Shown here one piece after another: positions 7,437 through 12,192 of a stretch of DNA of 12,192 nucleotides. Source of the stretch: Leishmania mexicana MHOM/GT/2001/U1103 (lineage: Eukaryota; Euglenozoa; Kinetoplastea; Trypanosomatida; Trypanosomatidae); NCBI RefSeq assembly GCF_000234665.1, contig NW_003946426.1, forward strand, positions 1 through 12,192, given 5' to 3'. Both the position numbers and the translations under genes were made by a program. Each line of letters opens with the position of its first letter. The first letter of the stretch is position 1. The notes beneath the pieces were generated by a model, which was not told the DNA's origin, did no database searches, and was given only the letters and a program-made list of their open reading frames with translations.

Positions 7437-8018
7437 ATGGCATGCAGTGTGGTTGTCATTCTCTACGTGGCCTTCCAGTTCGTCGCGTTCCTCTTGGTGC
7501 TGGTGGGAACGCCGCTGGACATGTTTCGCGCAGCGGCTCCGGATATTTTGGGACCAAAGTTGGTGTGCGTCTCACTATGGGGTATGAAGGTGGACTGCTA
7601 CAATACGACATATATTGTGACGACGGATGTATTGTGGGCGGACTGCTTAGGCCGGCTGAAGCTCTTCCAGGCTGCACAGGCCTTTGTCATCATCTCCGTC
7701 CTTATCTACTTCTCCGCGTTCATCTTTGGCATGTTTCTGCTCTTCTGCTCTTCCACCTTTCGTTGGGTCTGCCTGGGACTCAATGTAGCTGGCATCTTCA
7801 CCCTGTGCGTTGTGTGGGCGGCCATGGTGGTGACGTACTACAAGGATGATGAGTCAGACTGCAAGAAGGCCAAGGACGAGTTCACCTTCGGGATCGGTTT
7901 TGATCTCCTGATCACAGCTTGGTGCCTGAATATCATTAATGCGATATTGATGCTCTTTTACTCGATATCTTCCTCTCGCGTCAATGAAAACAACACGCCG
8001 CTAACAAGCAGCAAATAA
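7437..8018 (+). CDS. Amastin B (amastin-like surface protein, 193 aa)
   Basis: A second member of the amastin family of four-helix surface glycoproteins. Hydrophobic segments lie at about 4-26, 79-104, 108-133 and 152-176. The signature runs from Cys44 to Cys54 (CVSLWGMKVDC) and fits the usual pattern fully, including Asp53 before the second Cys. The extracellular loop carries one N-glycosylation sequon (Asn56-Thr-Thr) that amastin A lacks, plus additional Cys70. The C-terminal tail (SSSRVNENNTPLTSSK) is polar and different from the acidic tail of amastin A. The start is the first ATG after the predicted acceptor, in a GGCCATGG context, and aligns with the start of amastin A. The longer open frame upstream is the pyrimidine tract and not protein. 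The strong divergence from amastin A within near-identical flanks suggests distinct paralogues maintained in the array. Confidence 0.94.
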   Translation: MACSVVVILYVAFQFVAFLLVLVGTPLDMFRAAAPDILGPKLVCVSLWGMKVDCYNTTYIVTTDVLWADCLGRLKLFQAAQAFVIISVLIYFSAFIFGMFLLFCSSTFRWVCLGLNVAGIFTLCVVWAAMVVTYYKDDESDCKKAKDEFTFGIGFDLLITAWCLNIINAILMLFYSISSSRVNENNTPLTSSK

Positions 8019-9229
8019 AACGGGAGATAGGAGAAGGACGCCAAGGGCGACCTCGATAGCAGCACTGCACCTCCACGAACCTGCACTCGAGGAGCAGCTG
8101 CCGTGAGCGAGGAGGAGCGTGCGGCAGCTGCGGGCTCCCGTGTGTGCCCTTGGCCGGCCAATCGCTCTCGTTGTGCGCGTGCGTGTCTTGACGAGTGTTG
8201 CCCTGTGCGTCTCCCCTTCCCCTCCCCCTCCCCCGAAGCGCTGCTGTGGTGCAGGCGCATGGCTGCTGGGTTGTTGGTGGCGGCGCGGCGCGCAGGGGGG
8301 AGCGCCCGGTGTCGGTGTTGACGGCTGCGCTCTCTCCTGCGTTTGTGCTCGCCGGCGCGGCGACTTGCGCTGTGCAGAGTGGGCAGCGCACACCCTGCGC
8401 GCCGCCTCTGGGGCTTGCCGCCGTGAGGGCGGCGCGGCGCACCCTTGGCGGAGCGCGGGGGTGGGAGTGGCGTGGGGCGGACGACCAGGCGCATGGGACA
8501 GGGCAAGATGGCGGCGCCTGTGCAGGCCACAGCGGCACGTCCGTGCATAGGCACCGCTGCTGAGGGGCGACTGCAGCACTTCCGCCATGCTGGGGTGTGG
8601 TACACGGCGTGTGCGTGTGCGCTGGCGCATGCGCCCCTGTGACCCTCCTCCGCCGTCTTCGGTGAGCGGCCCCCGCCACCGCCACCTCGGCCGCGGCCGT
8701 CTGCTGCGGCTGCGACTCTTGCGTGCTGCTGGCGCGCCGACGCGTGTGGAGCGCAGTCTCGGCGCCGCTACCCCCGCCCCTCACCTACGCTGTGGCTGTT
8801 GGCGTGTCTCTGTGCTGGCGCTTTGTTGGTGGTTGCCGCCCCGCGCTCTCGCCTTACTTGACGTTCTTCTCTTTCGAGCTCACTTATGCTTGCTGTTCTC
8901 TTCTCGGCGCAGAGGGAGGCGTGGCGTGCGCGTGCGTGCTGGCGGAGGCGGCGGCGCAGCGAAGGGCGGCCGCCGTGCCTCAGAGCGCACGCACCCAGGC
9001 ACACATGCACACACGCGCGGCGCCGCGGACAGGGGGGCTGCAGGCGGAGCGGAGCCGAGGCGCGGCTGCTTTCCTGCTCGCTCCTCTGGCGTCTGGCTCG
9101 CGTCTGTCTGCGTCTGCGCCCCCTGTGTGGCTGTGTCTCCGCGCCTCTCTCTTGCGCGATTTGTTTCGATGGCTTTGCTGCTTGCGCACCCCACTCAGTT
9201 CTCCAGGCTCCACTGTGTGGAGTCCCCAC

Positions 9230-9590
9230 GCCGTATGACGGGGTGCAGCGGGCCTGGCGCGACGGAGGGAGAGAAGCACGGCGTGCAGGTAGACTGCGGG
9301 GTCTCACATGGCCCTGACCTGTGGCTGGGCAGCATTCTCCCCGGGCTCGTGCGGCATGTACCACCGCCACCGCCTGCTACCCCCTGCTCACCGACAGAGG
9401 CCACCGTCTGCGCCCTGGAGCGCGACACGGAGGGCGGCCCCGCTGGACGCATGGCCCGGTGCAGCGGCAGGGACTGCTCGTCGTCGACGACGCGGATGTG
9501 GCCGCCGTGCCACAGGGCGTAGGGGCGCGCTGCTGCTGCACGCGCGCATGTGTCGGCCTGTGCGCGGTGGTATGGAGGCGGTGGGAAGGC
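9230..9590 (-). repeat. SIDER-like dispersed repeat, - orientation, in amastin B downstream region
   Basis: Almost identical to 2385-2745 and placed 6845 bases further on, so it was copied with the unit. It is inverted relative to the diverged copy at 6268-6505. Boundaries are approximate and follow those of the first copy. Confidence 0.6.
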
Positions 9591-10001
9591 GGTGCAGATG
9601 TTGTTAGTAACCACCGACAAGCGCATCGACGCACGTGAACGGAAAGTGCATCGATTTATATCTATCTCTGTTTTTGTGTGCCAACCACACCGGCGAGCGT
9701 CTAACGTTACGATGTCCTCGCGGACCGCTCGCTTGCTGTCCTCGCCTGGCAGGGCGGACGGCGTGCGTGCGCCTTTCTCTCTTCTCTCCCTTCTCCTCTA
9801 TTTGCTTTGTGGGACGCCTTCGTGCGTGCTGGTTACCATGCTTGCCTCCCTTGTCCGACGCGTTCAACCCAACACCGCCACTGCCGCCCCCGTCGTCCTC
9901 CTGGAGAGGAAGGGTAGGGTGTGTTGCACGCCTGTCGCGCGGCTGCTGCGCGTGGTGGGGCTGCGCCATGCGCGTGCAGGTGTGCGCTCTCGCATGCCGG
10001 C

Positions 10002-10026
10002 ATATATATATATATGTGTGTGTGTG
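10002..10026 (+). repeat. TA/TG dinucleotide microsatellite, second copy
   Basis: An uninterrupted AT run leads into a GT run. It corresponds to 3157-3181, with equal total length but a different AT/GT split, as expected of slippage plus point change in such a run. Confidence 0.8.
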
Positions 10027-10091
10027 CATGTCCGTGCGTGTGCGCGCCGTCTGGCAGCGCAGCCGCTTTCTGTGCCGATGCCTCATCATGC

Positions 10092-10135
10092 GCCCCACTC
10101 CTCTCTCTGCTGCACGCTGGCACGCGGCTGGTGAG
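10092..10135 (+). promoter_or_regulatory. Pyrimidine tract and candidate trans-splice acceptor of tuzin 2
   Basis: Same arrangement as in unit 1: a C/T run at 10092-10112, then a first AG at 10134-10135, then a 105-nt leader with 10241 as its first ATG. The longer tract about 260 bases upstream (around 9754-9872) is the alternative, and would include upstream ATGs in the leader. Confidence 0.45.
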
Positions 10136-10240
10136 TGGTTCTCGAAGCACGGTGGTGCATTGGAGCCGCCCAGCCGTGAGCAGCGCAGACACGCACACGC
10201 CAACACGAGGCGCTCACACTTGTACCCCTTGTGAAGGGCC

Positions 10241-12070
10241 ATGCGGCGAGGCTTCGCCGGCAATTGTCTGTGCGGATTTGGCGGCAGAAACCGTGCGGGT
10301 GCGGCTGCATTGTCTAGAGTCTCTTTGTTCGGCTGCCGGTTGCCGGCGGCGAGTGGCGGATGCGGCGGCGTGGTCTGTGTGTTGTCGCACGGCGGTCACT
10401 GGCGTGAGTGTGAGGGGGGCACGCCTGGCCCTCTGCCGTCACCGAGAAAGCGGTGGGATAGTCTGGAAGGGCTCTTGGCTGGTGTGGGTCCGACGCACCC
10501 GGCCAGCGTTTTCGACGACCGGCCCGTGGCTCTCGGACGCCTCGTGAGCAAATTGTCGGAGGCGTCTTACACGGTGGAGATGCTGGGTACTGCAGAGAGG
10601 GGTTGCCACGGGGGGAACCGCCGCCGGGCCGCGGCGCAGCTGTTGACGGTGGATGCTGGCACGCGGGTGATGGTCAGGATGGAGAAGGATCCCTCGAGCA
10701 CAGCGGCGGTGGCGCAGTCCGCCATGCATATGATGGGCACTATCGTAAAGGTGGACGGAGATGCCACGTATGTTATACTAATGGAGAGCGGCGAGGTGGA
10801 GCTCTCTGTGGCACGTGAACGCATTGTGGCGCTGCAGCCGCCGAAGAAGCTGCTCCACAGCGCGAGGCTGGTGGCGCTGGTAGGCTGGCTGCGCTCCTGC
10901 GTGCACGACCCGCGGAACGTCGAGGCCATCGCGCTGATCCTGTTCAGCGGCGGCTGGCGGGAGGAGCGGATGTACCTGCTGGGTGGCGTGGATCTCCTGC
11001 CGCTTGTGTTTGTGTCGAAGGTGGAGCTGGACAGCATTATGGAGAAGGTGCAGTGGGAGCGCGACCACTACAGGGCGATGCGCATGCTGCGCCGCGAGCG
11101 GATGAAGGATAGGAACTTGCGCTACGCCCTGGCCAAGTACAAGGGCACCATGAGCTGCATTGCCGGCGTGCTGGTGGTCGGCTACGTGTTCACGACGAAC
11201 CTGCGCACGTACCGGCGGCAGCTGCGGAGCCATCAGCTCCAGACGGCCATCGAGACCCTCTCAGAGGTTGCCCTCGCCGGTGGCTCTTGCGGCGGCCGGT
11301 GTGTGCCGTGTCGCGGCGCGGTGCGCGTGGAGGGGGTGCCGCTGGTTCACGTGGACGTGGGCGGCACGGAGGACACCCTGCGCAGCGTTGTCGAGGCCCT
11401 GGGGGTGGGCAATGCGGAGGTGTGCGGCGACCTGCTGGGCTGTGTGGAGGAGGCCATGCGGGGCGCGACCGTGAAGGGCAGCGGCCGTCTTCTGTTCTTG
11501 GTGATGAGGCTGCGCGAGGGCAGTGATCTGGGCAGAGTGTACGGCGAAGTTGTGAGCCTGGTGAGCGAGTGCCAGGCCTGCCATATCATCCTGGAGGTGC
11601 CGATGAAGGCTCTGACCCCCTCGAACGTGTCGTTGCGGAGGCTGGATTGTTACTGCGTCGCACCCTTCTCCCGCGGGCAGGCGTTCGCCTACACGGAACA
11701 CGCGGTGGACGCGCTGGACCTGGTGTACTTTGTGGAGGTGGTGGGGACGCGCAGCAGCGACGTCGACGAGCTGTGCACTGCGGTGCGCCAGCGCGGCGCG
11801 GACCCGGTCGCGTACACGAGCCTCATGCTTGTGAGAGCGATGCGTCGGCTGCAAGCTGTGCTGGGACCGCCCGGCTCGCCTGCGCGTGCGGCGATCCGAC
11901 AGCTCGCCTCGATGCCGTACACCGACGGCGTGCGTGATGACGCCATTGGAGCGATGCCGGTGCTGGGGCAGCCAGATGTGCAGGAGATGGTGCTGTATGA
12001 TCCGCTGCAGGACGAGTGGCGGTTCGCGCAGCCGGTGTACCACACCGCGGCGCGCTGCATCTTGATCTAG
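10241..12070 (+). CDS. Tuzin 2 (tuzin-like protein, 609 aa, no P-loop seen)
   Basis: Tuzins are trypanosomatid proteins whose genes alternate with amastin genes; their function is unknown, with surface or membrane roles proposed. Residues 1-110 are Gly/Cys/Arg-rich and recall nothing. Residues 138-199 resemble an SH3/KOW-like barrel (GTRVMVRME ... GTIVKVDGDATYVI ... SGEVELSVARERIVAL). Residues 261-300 are a charged, probably helical stretch, and 304-320 a possible membrane segment. From 357 onward the sequence is typical tuzin NTPase-like C-terminus: VDVGGTEDTLR (371-381), FLVMRLREG (419-427), and YHTAARC near the end. No GxxxxGK[ST] motif exists anywhere, although as I recall full tuzins have one just before the AVRVEG segment, here at 360-365. 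The start at 10241 is the first ATG after the nearer acceptor. Met114 at 10580 is an alternative, since the N-terminus is low-complexity. Tuzin identity is confident, but activity as an NTPase is doubtful. Confidence 0.87.
   Translation: MRRGFAGNCLCGFGGRNRAGAAALSRVSLFGCRLPAASGGCGGVVCVLSHGGHWRECEGGTPGPLPSPRKRWDSLEGLLAGVGPTHPASVFDDRPVALGRLVSKLSEASYTVEMLGTAERGCHGGNRRRAAAQLLTVDAGTRVMVRMEKDPSSTAAVAQSAMHMMGTIVKVDGDATYVILMESGEVELSVARERIVALQPPKKLLHSARLVALVGWLRSCVHDPRNVEAIALILFSGGWREERMYLLGGVDLLPLVFVSKVELDSIMEKVQWERDHYRAMRMLRRERMKDRNLRYALAKYKGTMSCIAGVLVVGYVFTTNLRTYRRQLRSHQLQTAIETLSEVALAGGSCGGRCVPCRGAVRVEGVPLVHVDVGGTEDTLRSVVEALGVGNAEVCGDLLGCVEEAMRGATVKGSGRLLFLVMRLREGSDLGRVYGEVVSLVSECQACHIILEVPMKALTPSNVSLRRLDCYCVAPFSRGQAFAYTEHAVDALDLVYFVEVVGTRSSDVDELCTAVRQRGADPVAYTSLMLVRAMRRLQAVLGPPGSPARAAIRQLASMPYTDGVRDDAIGAMPVLGQPDVQEMVLYDPLQDEWRFAQPVYHTAARCILI
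11276..11301 (+). repeat. 7-bp direct repeat at the tuzin 2 junction
   Basis: The sequence gccggtg occurs at 11276-11282 and 11295-11301, bracketing the short segment that differs from tuzin 1. It marks the same breakpoint as in copy 1 and fits a microhomology-type deletion or conversion edge. Confidence 0.7.
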
Positions 12071-12192
12071 GGTGTGGACGAGACCGGCGCGTGCGAGCTG
12101 GGGGCTGTGCCTTGGCTTCTGCTTGGCCGCTTGTGCGGAGGCGGATGTGGCTGGGCTGCCCCCCACCGCCATGTGTTGACGGGCAGCCGTTG

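Larger units (their letters stand above)
8019..10240 (+). other. Intergenic region amastin B to tuzin 2 (3' UTR plus tuzin leader)
   Basis: No credible gene. After a diverged first 80 bases, the region from about 8103 is a near-perfect copy of 1248-3395. Differences I could place are about 6 additional bases in a C-rich run near 8220, the loss of 16 bases near 8948 (copy 1 has them at about 2094-2109, between GGCGG repeats) and scattered substitutions. It carries the second - strand SIDER-like repeat (9230-9590), the same two pyrimidine tracts and the TA/TG run. Conservation at this level reflects recent duplication or gene conversion and does not by itself argue for coding. Confidence 0.75.
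6819..12192 (+). repeat. Tandem repeat unit 2 (amastin B + tuzin 2), truncated by window end
   Basis: This is the second copy of the amastin-tuzin unit, in the same order and strand as unit 1. It stops about 120 bases after the tuzin stop codon because the window ends, so the intergenic region that follows tuzin 1 (about 5358-6818) has no partner here. Outside the amastin block, only scattered substitutions and a few indels separate the units. The indels are a 38-bp insertion near 7011-7048, about +6 bp in a C-rich run near 8220, a 16-bp deletion near 8948, and the tuzin junction near 11271-11290. Confidence 0.92.

Overview
The window looks like a chromosomal fragment from a trypanosomatid, most likely Leishmania or a close relative. 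It is very GC-rich. Every credible gene lies on the + strand without introns. Genes are separated by kilobase-scale intergenic regions carrying long AG-free polypyrimidine tracts, as expected of polycistronic transcription with spliced-leader trans-splicing. Species cannot be fixed from the sequence alone. The gene content, amastin alternating with tuzin, matches the amastin/tuzin arrays known in Leishmania and Trypanosoma cruzi.

Layout: the window holds almost two units of a direct tandem repeat with a period of about 6.8 kb. Unit 1 (1-6818) has a 5' flank with a pyrimidine tract (1-580), amastin A (581-1156), a 2.2 kb intergenic region (1157-3395), a frameshifted tuzin (3396-5236) and the first part of a second intergenic region (5237-6818). 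Unit 2 (6819-12192) has the same order: flank, amastin B (7437-8018), intergenic region (8019-10240) and an uninterrupted tuzin (10241-12070). It is cut off by the window end.

The two units are nearly identical in the tuzin genes and intergenic DNA, apart from a few indels. A block of about 0.73 kb containing each amastin gene and its predicted splice acceptor is strongly diverged (521-1247 against 7376-8102). Amastins are four-helix surface glycoproteins, typically upregulated in amastigotes. Tuzins are membrane-associated proteins of unknown role with an NTPase-like C-terminal region. The array therefore seems to keep its tuzin and UTR sequence homogeneous while its amastin products differ.

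Other points of interest are as follows. The tuzin in unit 1 is broken by an indel (net +11 bp) at the same position where both copies appear to lack the expected P-loop. A dispersed repeat, probably SIDER-like, occurs in inverted orientation on either side of tuzin 1 (2385-2745 on the - strand and 6268-6505 on the + strand). No RNA genes, CRISPR arrays or intact transposons were seen. The many other open frames, on both strands, are explained by the GC-rich composition.
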